A stretch of DNA of 64,000 nucleotides from Desulfobacteraceae bacterium Eth-SRB2. GTDB lineage: Bacteria > Desulfobacterota > Desulfobacteria > Desulfobacterales > UBA11574. The stretch covers positions 117,260 to 181,259 of the forward strand of contig RPGQ01000075.1 in the NCBI GenBank assembly GCA_004193595.1, given 5' to 3'. This document shows positions 9,477 to 18,811 of the stretch, one piece after another; position 1 is the stretch's first letter; each line of letters opens with the position of its first letter. The translations under genes and the position numbers were made by a program. The notes beneath the pieces are model-generated. The model was given only the letters and a program-made list of their open reading frames with translations. It searched no databases and was not told where the DNA came from.

Positions 9477-9681
9477 GGAGATCCGAAATGCTGTTACGGA
9501 TGGAGTGGTTGCGGCAGTGACGGCAAGATCGGCGGCCCTGTCCGCATTATATAATGTTAAAATAAATTTAAGTTCGATTAAAGACCGTTCCTTTGTTTAT
9601 GAGGTGTCAAAACAGATAAAGCATCTGGAAAATGAAATCCGGAGAAAAGAAAAACAAGTGCTTATAAAAGCGGATCTGTAA
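9477..9681 (+). pseudogene. C-terminal remnant of formiminotetrahydrofolate cyclodeaminase
   Basis: The plus strand between hutH and the CBS gene encodes GDP, then after a +1 base (one A too many near 9486) NAVTDGVVAAVTARSAAL, NVKINLSSIKDRSFV and a helical tail ending KADL and TAA. GDPNAVTDG, the Ala-rich ARSAAL helix and NVxINLxSIKD are hallmarks of the cyclodeaminase (FTCD C-terminal/FchA) family, which processes formimino-folate from histidine. Roughly the first two thirds of the gene are absent. It points in the opposite direction to hutH, so it is not part of a simple hut operon. Confidence 0.72.
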
Positions 9682-9733
9682 ATTGATAGGCTTATTAATG
9701 AGTTCGATCACATCTCGTGTCTCAACTGAAGGC

Positions 9734-9805
9734 AAACGGGCGGATCAGGTTCACCTTGGGGCTAATCCATGGCATCAAGTACCTTGTACCCTTCCTTTTC
9801 CAGGG
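9734..9805. repeat. Direct repeat copy 2 flanking hutH
   Basis: The intact partner of the repeat at 7562-7633. It includes the last codons and stop of the CBS-ACT gene and about 25 bases of its downstream flank. Confidence 0.8.
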
Positions 9806-10367
9806 CTTTTTTGATAACCGCGGTATTACAGGCCGAAAGCCGAAAATAATATTCTCGTTTACTGATTTCCTGTCCGGTAATCCCAACGTTTATAATATCT
9901 CCGCCATTATCGTTTATAATCTGTAAAACGTTTCTGAATGCACCCGGTTCATCACCAACAACCAGATCAATACGGGAACTGGCGGTAAGCAGACCCATCA
10001 TGTCAATAAAGGCCCGGAGGATGTCCGTCTCGGTAATTATTCCCACAAGTTTGTCGTTTTTTACAACCGGTATCCCACCGATTTTGTGCTTATAAATGAG
10101 TCGTGCCGCACTCTCCACGTCATCATCGGGCCGAACCACTATAGGATTCCTTATGATCAAATCCGCAAGAGACACCTCTCCCAGCATGGAAGGAATAAAA
10201 CCCTGTTTCAAATCCGCAAGAGTAACAAACCCCTTTAGTCTGTTACCCGTTCCAATTACCGGAAGATGCCGGATAGAATTAACTTTCATAAGTTCGATTG
10301 CCTCCTGGATAGAGGCGTTTTCCGTTATGGTGATGGGATCAGGAATCATTAATGCATTAATTTTCAT
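9762..10367 (-). CDS. CBS-pair and ACT domain protein (AcuB-like)
   Basis: A 201-aa cytoplasmic regulatory protein. Residues about 1-60 and 65-125 are two CBS motifs (MIPDPITITENASIQEA, PVIGTGNRLKGFVTLAD; then PIVVRPDDDVESA, GIITETDILRAF), which usually bind adenine nucleotides. Residues 132-200 form an ACT-like domain (SRIDLVVGDEPGAF). The partner enzyme is unknown. It lies 20 bp after pfp on the same strand, so it may be co-transcribed and could sense energy charge for that enzyme (inference). AAAGGAAG precedes the ATG. Its 3' end is duplicated beyond hutH. Confidence 0.85.
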   Translation of the reverse strand: MKINALMIPDPITITENASIQEAIELMKVNSIRHLPVIGTGNRLKGFVTLADLKQGFIPSMLGEVSLADLIIRNPIVVRPDDDVESAARLIYKHKIGGIPVVKNDKLVGIITETDILRAFIDMMGLLTASSRIDLVVGDEPGAFRNVLQIINDNGGDIINVGITGQEISKREYYFRLSACNTAVIKKALEKEGYKVLDAMD

Positions 10368-10387
10368 GGCGTCTTCCTTTCAGGTTC

Positions 10388-12490
10388 TTATCGGCCGGCA
10401 TTATCCAGTGCATTTAATACCAGTGTGATGGGCCTGTCTTCTTCACTTTTCCCGGCAAATCTTATGGGACCCGGCCTTCTGTAGCTGTCTTCTCCCGGCA
10501 TCGCCGCAAGCCATTTTTCTCTAAATGCCTTTACTACTCTAAAAGAAGCGGAATTAACATCCACCAGACTTTTTTCCAGGACAAGGGCCAATTTCCCTTT
10601 CCTCTCCTCAAGGTGCATGAGCGGGGCAATGGGAATCCCGATGGGCTCCCATTTTGAAAAATCCTTTTCCAAATTCATTATTGCTGCCATTTGTCCCGTA
10701 GAACCGTTGGCGATAAGGCTAAAAACCGTCAGTCCAAGGTTATACGTATAATTGCAGTCAAATCGGGTGGGGTCGTTTCCCCTGCCGTCATAACCGTAAA
10801 AATGAATCTGTGTTTTGAATTTGGGCACCGATTTCTGAAAAATCTTTTCAACAGGAGCAGGAATCTTCTCATCTTTTGAAATTACACCTTCCTTTTCCAG
10901 GGCCTGTCTAAGGATCTTTGCAGATATTATGGACGATTTAATCAAGAAAAACTCGGAATCATCATAGTTTTTGAAAAGAATCGGCCCGAAGTAATCCGGA
11001 TCAAGACCTCCTTTTTCAAGCGTCTTCCGGTAATACGATTTTTCTATTCCGATCTTGTAAGTTCCATTCTCCTTTAAAATGTCGAGGTAATCTTTGACCA
11101 GATCCATAAGAACTTTTTCTGTCTTAACCTGTGAAAACTGGAAATTTCCGTGACTGTCTCTCTCCATGAGAAGGCCTTCCTGAAAAAAATCAGGAATATC
11201 ATTGAATAGCTCATCATCCCGTGTATTCCATATGGAAAAAGAAGCCCCTTCCCTTTCGAACCTGGCCATACGCCTCAGGTATTCCAGCTTATCTTCAAGA
11301 ACCGGAAAATCTGCGTGGAAATTCGTGTCATGGGTTTGATTATATTCCGCAATGATTGTATTCAGCTTTAAGATAAAAATTTGTATTTCATTGATAAATT
11401 CCAAAACGCCCTCGGGTATTACAATCACGCCGTAGTTTTTTCCCACAGCAGCTCTTCTGACAATGCCGTCACAAATTACACGGGAAAGGTGTCTTAACGT
11501 CATTCCATAGGCATGATAATCCACGATCCCTTGTTTTTCAGCTTTTTGGATTCTCTCATTATCGATGTAATCGGATAGATCCTCACCGACAAGGGTCATA
11601 TTGGCATGGGTCTGCAAAGCAACCTCAAGTGCCAGATGGCTGGCGACCCTTCCCATGACCTTGCAGATATGCCAGTATTTTACATCCGAACTGCTGTCTG
11701 TACACAAATTGGAGATAGCGTTGGCAAAGGCCCTGGCAGCCGTATGAAAACCAAAGGACATGGAGCACAAAACTTTCCCTTCCGCGTCTCTGACCTGTAT
11801 ATCACCGTCAATGGTCTTGGGAACCCCGATGACCTGAATGCGATCCTGGATCAATTCCTGTGCCAAAAATGCCGCATTGGTATTTGAATCATCACCACCG
11901 ACTATGACAAGGGCATCCAGCCCCAGGCTTTTGCAGGTCTCTCTTGAAAGGGCCATTTTCTCTTTGGTATCTATTTTCGCGCGGCCGGTTTTTATCATGG
12001 TAAACCCGCCCAGGTTTCTGTAGGAATCCACAAGAGGGCCGGTTAGTTCAATGGCTTCATTTTCCATGATCCCGTCCGGACCGAGGATAAAACCGAAAAT
12101 TCTGGTTTGGGAATTGACCTTTTTTGCAGCATCGTAAAGCCCTGCAATGACGTTATGTCCTCCGGGAGCCGGACCGCCTGAAAATACAACACCGATGGTA
12201 TATTTTTTACCGTATCTTTGTTTGAGGGATTCTTCCGGAGAATCCAGTCCCACAATAGATTGAACTTTGTTATTTATAATATCCGGCAGTTGTTTCCGGG
12301 CTTGCCTGTCAATACTGAATTTGAAATCATCATTGTCCTTCAACACCGTATAGGGACTTGTAAATACGTCACATTTAGGAGGAATGTATTGACTTCGTTC
12401 AATCAGCTCCTGATTAATATTGCTGGCCGCTTTTTCAACTTCGGGATTTTTCAGGAGGTCTTCGATACTAATGAGGTCTTTGTCTTTCAT
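10388..12490 (-). CDS. pfp: Pyrophosphate-dependent 6-phosphofructokinase
   Basis: Interconverts fructose 6-phosphate and fructose 1,6-bisphosphate, using PPi instead of ATP, in glycolysis or gluconeogenesis. The 700-aa protein has GVVFSGGPAPGGHN near residue 97, the GGDDSNTNAA block whose second Asp blocks ATP and marks PPi enzymes, and the catalytic PKTIDGD. Later MGRxASHLALE (seen as MGRVASHLALE) and PEGVLEF match the long plant/Chlamydia-type PFP. At 700 aa it is longer than most bacterial members (about 550), with a C-terminal extension. GGAGG lies before the ATG. Confidence 0.92.
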   Translation of the reverse strand: MKDKDLISIEDLLKNPEVEKAASNINQELIERSQYIPPKCDVFTSPYTVLKDNDDFKFSIDRQARKQLPDIINNKVQSIVGLDSPEESLKQRYGKKYTIGVVFSGGPAPGGHNVIAGLYDAAKKVNSQTRIFGFILGPDGIMENEAIELTGPLVDSYRNLGGFTMIKTGRAKIDTKEKMALSRETCKSLGLDALVIVGGDDSNTNAAFLAQELIQDRIQVIGVPKTIDGDIQVRDAEGKVLCSMSFGFHTAARAFANAISNLCTDSSSDVKYWHICKVMGRVASHLALEVALQTHANMTLVGEDLSDYIDNERIQKAEKQGIVDYHAYGMTLRHLSRVICDGIVRRAAVGKNYGVIVIPEGVLEFINEIQIFILKLNTIIAEYNQTHDTNFHADFPVLEDKLEYLRRMARFEREGASFSIWNTRDDELFNDIPDFFQEGLLMERDSHGNFQFSQVKTEKVLMDLVKDYLDILKENGTYKIGIEKSYYRKTLEKGGLDPDYFGPILFKNYDDSEFFLIKSSIISAKILRQALEKEGVISKDEKIPAPVEKIFQKSVPKFKTQIHFYGYDGRGNDPTRFDCNYTYNLGLTVFSLIANGSTGQMAAIMNLEKDFSKWEPIGIPIAPLMHLEERKGKLALVLEKSLVDVNSASFRVVKAFREKWLAAMPGEDSYRRPGPIRFAGKSEEDRPITLVLNALDNAGR

Positions 12491-13069
12491 GGTATCCCTC
12501 CGTTACAGGTTATTAAATGAAAATCGATGCTCTCATAAAAGCTGGTTATAACAAATTTTGGGGAGTATCAAATTTATAGCTTAAAATCAGACTGATATCT
12601 GAATAATGCAATAAACAAGTGTAAAGTGCCTAAAGTGATCTAAAGTGCCTAAAGTTGAGGAGTCGCTTCGCTCCACCATTTTATAAAATTGATAGAATTC
12701 AACAACTTTAGTTCACTTTAGATCACTTCAAACTTTAGTTCACTTTACTGTCGCGACTAATTAAATACGATAAAAACAGACGATTCGTAATAGCCTCCCC
12801 AAAATTCGATATAATCAGATAATATCTACTCTACAATGTTTGTGTCAAGTTTATTCGATTTCTGTGAGCGTTCACAGGTTCAGAGGTTCACGGTTCAGAG
12901 TTAATGGTCTTGCGATTTTTTTTATACACTGAAAATGGCCATAACCTGCTTTTTTTTTGCTTTAAGTTTTCACACTCCAAGTGTCAGTGTTTAGAATCAC
13001 CGTCACTGACATCTGATACCTGTAAACAGTTACCGATTTCTTAATCCTTTAATATTCAATCTTCAATAG
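12491..13069. other. Intergenic region filled by repeat elements
   Basis: About 580 bases with no gene. It contains family C copy C1 (12615-12750), a short partial family B stretch (GTTCACAGGTTCAGAGGTTCACGG near 12871) and a family H stretch (AATCTTCAATAGTCAATC) that runs into the carrier gene. Confidence 0.7.
12615..12750. repeat. Family C inverted repeat, copy C1
   Basis: The left arm iterates AAAGTG(AT)CTAAAGTGCC; the centre has GTCGCTTCGCTCC and TTGATAGAATTC; the right arm iterates the complementary TTTAGTTCACTTTAGATCAC. Copies also lie at 27090-27216 and 60893-61014. Confidence 0.85.
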
Positions 13070-13085
13070 TCAATCTTCAATCTTT
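12868..13085. repeat. Degenerate mixed repeat (family B words followed by family H words)
   Basis: GTTCACAGGTTCAGAGG and GTTCACGGTTCAGAG near 12875 are half of a family B arm; ATTCAATCTTCAATAGTC at about 13050 is family H. The H words continue into the last codons and stop of the adjacent carrier gene. Confidence 0.6.
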
Positions 13086-14032
13086 CTAAGCCTCCCAACC
13101 AGATATCCATCCATTAAAAGATGCACCAAATGATGCAGCACACAGAATACAAGGGCCAGTCCGTATTGAGGGAAAAGGGAAACCTGCAAAATCACCGAAA
13201 GAGGAAGTGTTTTCTGGCTGCCCATAAAGATAACACTTTCTCTCCTGCCTCTGCCCAGTTTTAAAAATTTACTGAAAAGGCCCGCGGAACTCAAAAGTAT
13301 TCCATGGAAACCGATTACCAGTAAAAAAATGACGCCCACCGACCCTCCGGTGCCCATGATCGCATCTCTGGCCGATGACATGGCCATCCAAACAATTCCC
13401 AGGACCAAGCACTGGTTCAACACTTGCAGTTTCATGACAAATCGATCAATAAAAGATTTTGTGAAAAACTTTATTGTTAAACCGGTGCAAAGGGGTAAGA
13501 GGACATAAAATCCGAGCTTCATAACAATCGCCGGCTTATCAATGGAAACAACAGCGGTTCCGCCGACCAGATTCAGAAGGAGAGAGAGTGCAACCGGTAT
13601 GGTAAAAACCGCAAGCCCGTTGGCCAGTATGGTGATCACCAATGCATGGGCCATATTTCCACCGGCAGCCCCGGTCATTACCACACCGCTGCTCAATGTT
13701 GTGGGCATCACCGCCACCAGAAAAACCCCTATTTTGATCCCGGTCTCCAGAGACGCCATGCCGAATAATGCTCCGGTTATGGGCGAAACAAGAAAAATTA
13801 TTACCAGGGCAATTACAATACCTTTTATATCCATCAGCCCTGACCGTATCTGCCGGGCATTTAATATCAAACCTGAAAAAAAGAATATCAGAACAATCAC
13901 GGCATCGGGCCCCCGATGCATCTTGAGCCACTTTCCAATACCGGAAACCGTTTCGGTGGTATCGGCAACAGTTATCGTAAAAACAAGGACAAGTCCTGCG
14001 ATGAACCAGTATTTTTTTATTAATCCGGACAA
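13070..14032 (-). CDS. Bile acid:sodium symporter (BASS/SBF-like) family carrier
   Basis: A 320-aa polytopic inner-membrane protein with about nine or ten hydrophobic segments, starting WFIAGLVLVFTITVA. The FFFSGLILNARQI block and the pattern of Gly/Pro-rich helices (LFGMASLETGIKIGVFL, VMPTTLSSGVVMTGAAGGN) place it in the SBF-like group (YfeH/Rch1 type), secondary carriers of organic anions coupled to sodium. The substrate is unknown. The start is TTG with AGGATAGG five bases upstream. The final codons (RKIED, stop) are written by a family H repeat word. No co-oriented neighbour suggests a pathway. Confidence 0.8.
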   Translation of the reverse strand: MSGLIKKYWFIAGLVLVFTITVADTTETVSGIGKWLKMHRGPDAVIVLIFFFSGLILNARQIRSGLMDIKGIVIALVIIFLVSPITGALFGMASLETGIKIGVFLVAVMPTTLSSGVVMTGAAGGNMAHALVITILANGLAVFTIPVALSLLLNLVGGTAVVSIDKPAIVMKLGFYVLLPLCTGLTIKFFTKSFIDRFVMKLQVLNQCLVLGIVWMAMSSARDAIMGTGGSVGVIFLLVIGFHGILLSSAGLFSKFLKLGRGRRESVIFMGSQKTLPLSVILQVSLFPQYGLALVFCVLHHLVHLLMDGYLVGRLRKIED

Positions 14033-14454
14033 TGTAACCTATCCTATTGCACTTTGTTATTTTATGACTATAATTATTCTCTAAACTCGTCAGGTTTCCC
14101 GGGCCGGAAAAGCCGCGCTTGGCGATCCAACAGAAAAAAATGCCTTGTACATATAGCAGCTTGCAATTATTAATTCCATAAAGAATAGTATTTCTTTGCA
14201 GGACCAAAGGGCAAATACGTATATTCCACCACATATTGTACTCAAACAGCTAAAATTATACCGCCTGTTGTGTTTTTCCCTTTACAAACTAATTAATTCC
14301 TGTTATTTGTTTCGGTTAAATCTAATGTGGACAAAACCGGCAACAAAAAAAACACTTACACCAAAGGCAAAAAGACACAAAGGATAAATTTAGACGACTC
14401 GGAATTTCGACAATCTAATGAAAATAACAGGATGTTGAGGCTTAAATATTGTAG

Positions 14455-14685
14455 GCGTTCACGGGTTCAAAGGTTCAGGGGTTCAAGGTTTCATTCTCGT
14501 CCCCGGACTGCATTTGGGATGCGTATTTACGAAAAAAGCGTCAATTTCGTCAGGCCTAATCCAAAATTTGAAGCCAAATTGGCAATTACTTGGGAAAGTG
14601 AACATTTGTAACGAGGACTTCGGATCTTCAATGCCTTCTTTGTCCTTAACCCTGAACGTTGAACCCTGAACCTGTGAACGGTTAC
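14455..14685. repeat. Family B element, copy B2 (231 bp)
   Basis: Terminal inverted repeats CGTTCACGGGTTCAAAGGTT and AACCTGTGAACGG-type bracket a non-palindromic core. The whole unit aligns end to end with the reverse complement of 18573-18801. The core contains a 30-codon frame (MRIYEKSVNFVRPNPKFE near its start). Confidence 0.88.
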
Positions 14686-14695
14686 TAAATATTTA

Positions 14696-14880
14696 ACTCG
14701 TGCATGGAATGTTGGAATAATGGAATGTTGGAATGTTGATCTTAAAATGATGCTATTCATTTATTTAATTCTCTATCAAGATGAATTTTACAATACCCCA
14801 CATTTCCATTTTCCCAGAAACCATTATTCCAGCATTCCATTGTTCCATTATTCCAATTGTGAGCGAAGCGAACTCACTTG
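14696..14880. repeat. Family A element, copy A1
   Basis: The left arm is iterated TGGAATGTTGGAATAATGG; the core has ATTCATTTATTTAATTC, AATTTTACAATA and TTCCATTTTCCCAGAA; the right arm is iterated ATTCCATTGTTCCATTATTCC. It ends in TGTGAGCGAAGCGAACT facing smc. Confidence 0.88.
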
Positions 14881-14956
14881 AATGAGGTATTGATGTTTAG
14901 CATATCCGGCCGATATGAGACTTGCAGAATTTTGGTGAAACAGGAGATTTAATCGC

Positions 14957-17900
14957 ATGAAACTAAAAAAACTGGAACTCAATGGATTTAAATCCTTTGT
15001 TGAAAAAAACAGTATTGAATTTCCTCCAGGTATTTCTGCGGTTGTGGGTCCGAACGGTTGCGGCAAAAGCAATGTCGTAGATGCAATAAAATGGGTTATG
15101 GGAGAACAGAGTGTAAAGCAGCTCCGTGGAAAATCCATGGAAGATGTGATATTTTCAGGTACAAACGGAAAATCGGCAGTGAATATGGCAGAAGTCTCCT
15201 TAACCCTTGCAAACGACAACGGCCATGCTCCCGAAGAGTTCAAGGACTTTACCGAAATCATGTTAACCCGGCGCCTTTACCGGTCCGGAGAAAGCGCCTA
15301 CTTCATCAATAAACAACAGTGCCGCCTTAAGGATATACATAATATTTTTATGGGAAGCGGCATGGGGACCAAATCCTATTCCGTGATACAACAGGGAAAT
15401 ATCGGTATAATTACGGATGCCGGACCCGAAGAAAGAAGAGTTTTTATTGAAGAAGCAGCAGGAATTACACGGTACAAGACCCGCAAAAAGGAAGCTCTTC
15501 GTAAAGTCCAGGCCACAAACCAAAACCTTTTGCGGGTTACAGACATCATCGCGGAAATAAAACGGCAGATGGCAGGCCTTAAACGTCAGGCCAAAAAGGC
15601 CGAACGGTATAAAAAGCATCAAAGGCGCATCAGGGCACTCGATATCGGCATTGCCCTGCATTACTATGATGAATACACTTATAAAATTGATGAAACCGAC
15701 AGGGTATTAACAAATTTAAAAGATACGGACGTTGAAGATACAACCCGATTGAAAAAGCTGGATGCCGAAGTTGAAAAGATCAAGTTTCAGCGCTCGGAGA
15801 AAAATCAGGAGATTTCGAACCAAAAATCCCGCATATTCGAAACCCAGCGCAATATCGACCGAATGGAAAATGATATAGACCATTTTCGTAAAGATGTGGA
15901 ACGGCTGATGATCGAATGTGGAGAACTTGAGTCTGCTCACAGTGACCTTGAAGAGAAGAACCGGGACTTAACGTCCGAAGTGGCTCAGGTTGAAAGCCAG
16001 AATATAAACATTCAGGGTAAAATAGAGACCGTAAGGTCGACCATCGACCAGGAGCGATCAGCCTCGCAAAACATTAAAGATCGAGTCTTTGTGTTGAATC
16101 AAGAACTTGAAACATGTAAGGCGGATCTAATGGATCTGGTGGCCCGGGAAGCCCAATACAAAAACATCTATCAAAACGCTACAAGCAACAAAGAAAGCCT
16201 TAAAAGACAACTTAAAATCAAAGATGAAGAAGAAGCCTTAACCCATCAGAAAGTGGAAAAACTCCGGGAGAAAAAAGTAACGGCCCAACAAAAATTTGAT
16301 TCATATAAAAAAGAGATTCATGATTTAAATGACCGTCTCAACAGGGTCAAAAAACAGCTTGAAGAAAAAAACAAATCTCTTGCTAAGCAGGTTAAACGGG
16401 TTCAAACCGTTGATCTGGAGAGAAACCAGGCCAGGTCATCCTATACGGCGTTAAAAAAAATGGATGACAATTTCGAGTGGTACAAAGACGGCGTTCAAGC
16501 CATAATGAAAAAAAACAGGACCCATAAAGACGGTGTTGCGCCGGGAGAATTAGAAATCCATGACAGCAATGGTATTTTGGGACTGGTGGCGGACATCGTG
16601 GAGCCGAAACCTTCCTATGAAACTGCGGTGGAAGCGGTTCTTGGAGAATCATTACAGTACATTCTTGTCAAGGACCAAAAAGCAGGCATTGGCTCCATCG
16701 ACTATCTCCAAACAACCGGTGAGGGACGGGGAGGCTTTATTCCTGTCTCTTCTGTCAAAGGCATCGGGTGTGACAGCATGGGGAAACCCGACGCCCAAAA
16801 AAGGCTGTTGAACCATGTTTCTGTTAAAGAGGGGTTTGAAAAGGTAACGGAAGCGCTTTTAGGACATGTGGTTGTTACCGCTGATATTGAAGAAGCCATA
16901 AAGATATTCAACAGCAACGGTGTATGGCAGACCATTGTTACCAAAGACGGCGATTTAATTTCCCATCAGGGCATCATGGTTGGCGGCAGTAAAGAAAAAC
17001 TATCACAAATCCTTGCAAAAAAGCAGGAGATTAAAAACATAGGGCTTGAGATCCAAAGATTAAATCAGGAACATGAAACCGCCTGTCAGGATCAAAAAGA
17101 ATTGGAATCTCAAGTTTGGGACATTGAAAGCGACCTGCAAAAACTTCAGGCTTTAAAGAAAAAAACCCAGCACCACGAAGTCGAAGCGGAAAAGGATCTT
17201 TACAAAGCAACCGAGGATCTTAAACACGCCCAAAGACATCTTGAAATCGTGCGTCTGGAGCAGGAACGTCTTCTGGGCGAAGAGAGCGATATTGATGAAG
17301 AAATGGCCAGATACAACGAGGCGGTTGAGAACATAGAAAATCAAGTTAAAAATGCTCAGGAAAGGGTCTCTGAAAAACTGGAACACATCGCCGCTTTCTC
17401 ATCTGAAATGGAAGCGTTTGATCAAAAAATCGTGGATCTGAAGCTTAAACTGACCTCGTTAACCGCCAAACTGGAAAACAACACGAACACCTTTAGGCGG
17501 CTTAAAGAATATCATAATGATGGGATAAAACGGCTCAAACAGCTTTCCCGGGATATTTCCCAAAAAAAACAAAAAAGGACCTCTTTTAAACAAAAAATAG
17601 AAGATGATGAACAGATGCTTTCCGGCGGGTATGAAGATATGAAGCGCTTTGAGCAAGCACTGGAGAAAAATGAGGAGGTTTACACTGCCATCGAGACGAA
17701 GCTGAAAGAAAGTGACAGTATCATATCGGACATACAGACCCGGCGGGAAAAAATCGTGCAGAAAATTCGCTTGCTTGAGCTTGAACAATCAGAGCGGCAC
17801 ATTAAACGGGAAAACATCGCCAACCGCCTGGAAGAAACTTATCACAGCCCGTTATCGGTATTTAAATCGGAATTTGACAATACGGCAAATTCCCCGGACA

Positions 17901-18562
17901 CATCCATAAATGATATGGAAGATAAACTTTTTCGGCTCAGAAAAGAAATTGCAGATATCGAAGATGTCAATCTTGGCGCCATAAAGGAGTATGAACAGCA
18001 TAAAGACCGTTTTGATTTTCTTAATGAACAGCGTGACGATCTTGTAAAGGCAATCGACGACCTTCATAAAGTTGTCAAGAAGATAAATCGGATAACACAG
18101 GAACGATTTATCAAGACCTTCGATGAGATCAATACCAAGTTGAATGAGGTGTTCCCCCGTCTTTTCCAAGGCGGCTCCGCCAAACTCATCATGACAGAAC
18201 CGGACAATCCCCTTGAAACCGGTGTAGAGTTCATGATTCATCCTCCGGGGAAAAAACTGACAAGAATGAGCCTTCTTTCCGGGGGAGAGAAAGCACTCTC
18301 AGCCATCGCATTGATTTTTTCCATCTTTTTAATTAAACCGGCATCTTTCTGTCTCATGGACGAAATCGATGCACCTCTTGATGATACGAATGTTTCTCGC
18401 TTCAATGATCTGCTTCAGGTCATTGGAGATAAATCTCAAATAATTATGATCACCCACAATAAAAGGTCCATGGAATTTGCCGATACCCTATTCGGAATCA
18501 CTATGGAAAAAAAGGGGGTTTCCAAAATTGTTTCGGTAAACCTGCAGAAGGCAGAAGGATAA
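14957..18562 (+). CDS. smc: Chromosome segregation protein SMC
   Basis: The 1201-aa SMC ATPase of bacterial condensin, which compacts and aligns sister chromosomes, normally with ScpA and ScpB (not in this window). The N-terminal head has Walker A GPNGCGKSN (31-39) and the tail head has LSGGEKALSAIALIFSI and the Walker B CLMDEIDAPLDD. Between them are two long coiled coils (about 170-490 and 690-1010) around a hinge at about 510-680 (HDSNGILGLVADIVEP, GYASG-like glycine turns). GGAGA lies nine bases before the ATG. ftsY follows, as in many bacteria. Inverted copies of repeat family B lie on both sides. Confidence 0.97.
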   Translation: MKLKKLELNGFKSFVEKNSIEFPPGISAVVGPNGCGKSNVVDAIKWVMGEQSVKQLRGKSMEDVIFSGTNGKSAVNMAEVSLTLANDNGHAPEEFKDFTEIMLTRRLYRSGESAYFINKQQCRLKDIHNIFMGSGMGTKSYSVIQQGNIGIITDAGPEERRVFIEEAAGITRYKTRKKEALRKVQATNQNLLRVTDIIAEIKRQMAGLKRQAKKAERYKKHQRRIRALDIGIALHYYDEYTYKIDETDRVLTNLKDTDVEDTTRLKKLDAEVEKIKFQRSEKNQEISNQKSRIFETQRNIDRMENDIDHFRKDVERLMIECGELESAHSDLEEKNRDLTSEVAQVESQNINIQGKIETVRSTIDQERSASQNIKDRVFVLNQELETCKADLMDLVAREAQYKNIYQNATSNKESLKRQLKIKDEEEALTHQKVEKLREKKVTAQQKFDSYKKEIHDLNDRLNRVKKQLEEKNKSLAKQVKRVQTVDLERNQARSSYTALKKMDDNFEWYKDGVQAIMKKNRTHKDGVAPGELEIHDSNGILGLVADIVEPKPSYETAVEAVLGESLQYILVKDQKAGIGSIDYLQTTGEGRGGFIPVSSVKGIGCDSMGKPDAQKRLLNHVSVKEGFEKVTEALLGHVVVTADIEEAIKIFNSNGVWQTIVTKDGDLISHQGIMVGGSKEKLSQILAKKQEIKNIGLEIQRLNQEHETACQDQKELESQVWDIESDLQKLQALKKKTQHHEVEAEKDLYKATEDLKHAQRHLEIVRLEQERLLGEESDIDEEMARYNEAVENIENQVKNAQERVSEKLEHIAAFSSEMEAFDQKIVDLKLKLTSLTAKLENNTNTFRRLKEYHNDGIKRLKQLSRDISQKKQKRTSFKQKIEDDEQMLSGGYEDMKRFEQALEKNEEVYTAIETKLKESDSIISDIQTRREKIVQKIRLLELEQSERHIKRENIANRLEETYHSPLSVFKSEFDNTANSPDTSINDMEDKLFRLRKEIADIEDVNLGAIKEYEQHKDRFDFLNEQRDDLVKAIDDLHKVVKKINRITQERFIKTFDEINTKLNEVFPRLFQGGSAKLIMTEPDNPLETGVEFMIHPPGKKLTRMSLLSGGEKALSAIALIFSIFLIKPASFCLMDEIDAPLDDTNVSRFNDLLQVIGDKSQIIMITHNKRSMEFADTLFGITMEKKGVSKIVSVNLQKAEG

Positions 18563-18572
18563 ACTTGGGTAT

Positions 18573-18801
18573 CCGTTCACGGGTTCAAGGTTCAACGTTC
18601 AGGGTTAAGAACAAAGAAGGCGTTGATTATCCGAAGTTCTCGTTACAAATGTTCATTTTCCCAAGAAATTGGCAATTTGGCTTAAAATTTTGGATTGACT
18701 TGACGAAACTGACGCTTTTCTTGTAAATACCCATTCCAAATGCAGCCTGCGGATGAGAATGGAACCTTGAACCCCTGAAACTTTGAACCGTGAACGGTTA
18801 C
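18573..18801. repeat. Family B element, copy B3 (229 bp), inverted relative to B2
   Basis: It begins CCGTTCACGGGTTCAAGG 11 bp after the smc stop and ends GAACCGTGAACGGTTAC ten bases before the ftsY ATG. Read as reverse complement it matches B2 throughout, including core words GGTATTTACAAGAAAAGCGT and CATTTGTAACGAGAACTTCG. Confidence 0.88.
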
Positions 18802-18811
18802 AAACTTGGTT

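Larger units (their letters stand above)
14033..14956. other. Intergenic region dominated by two large repeats upstream of smc
   Basis: About 920 bases. The first 420 show nothing I can name. The rest is family B copy B2 (14455-14685) directly followed by family A copy A1 (14696-14880), then about 75 bases of leader to smc. Confidence 0.7.

Noticed and set aside
13539-14234. 231-aa minus-strand frame overlapping the carrier gene
   Set aside because: Cys/Gly/Arg-rich shadow in another register of the BASS carrier gene; no domain.
14527-14760. 77-aa minus-strand frame across repeats B2 and A1
   Set aside because: Made entirely of repeat words; no independent coding evidence.
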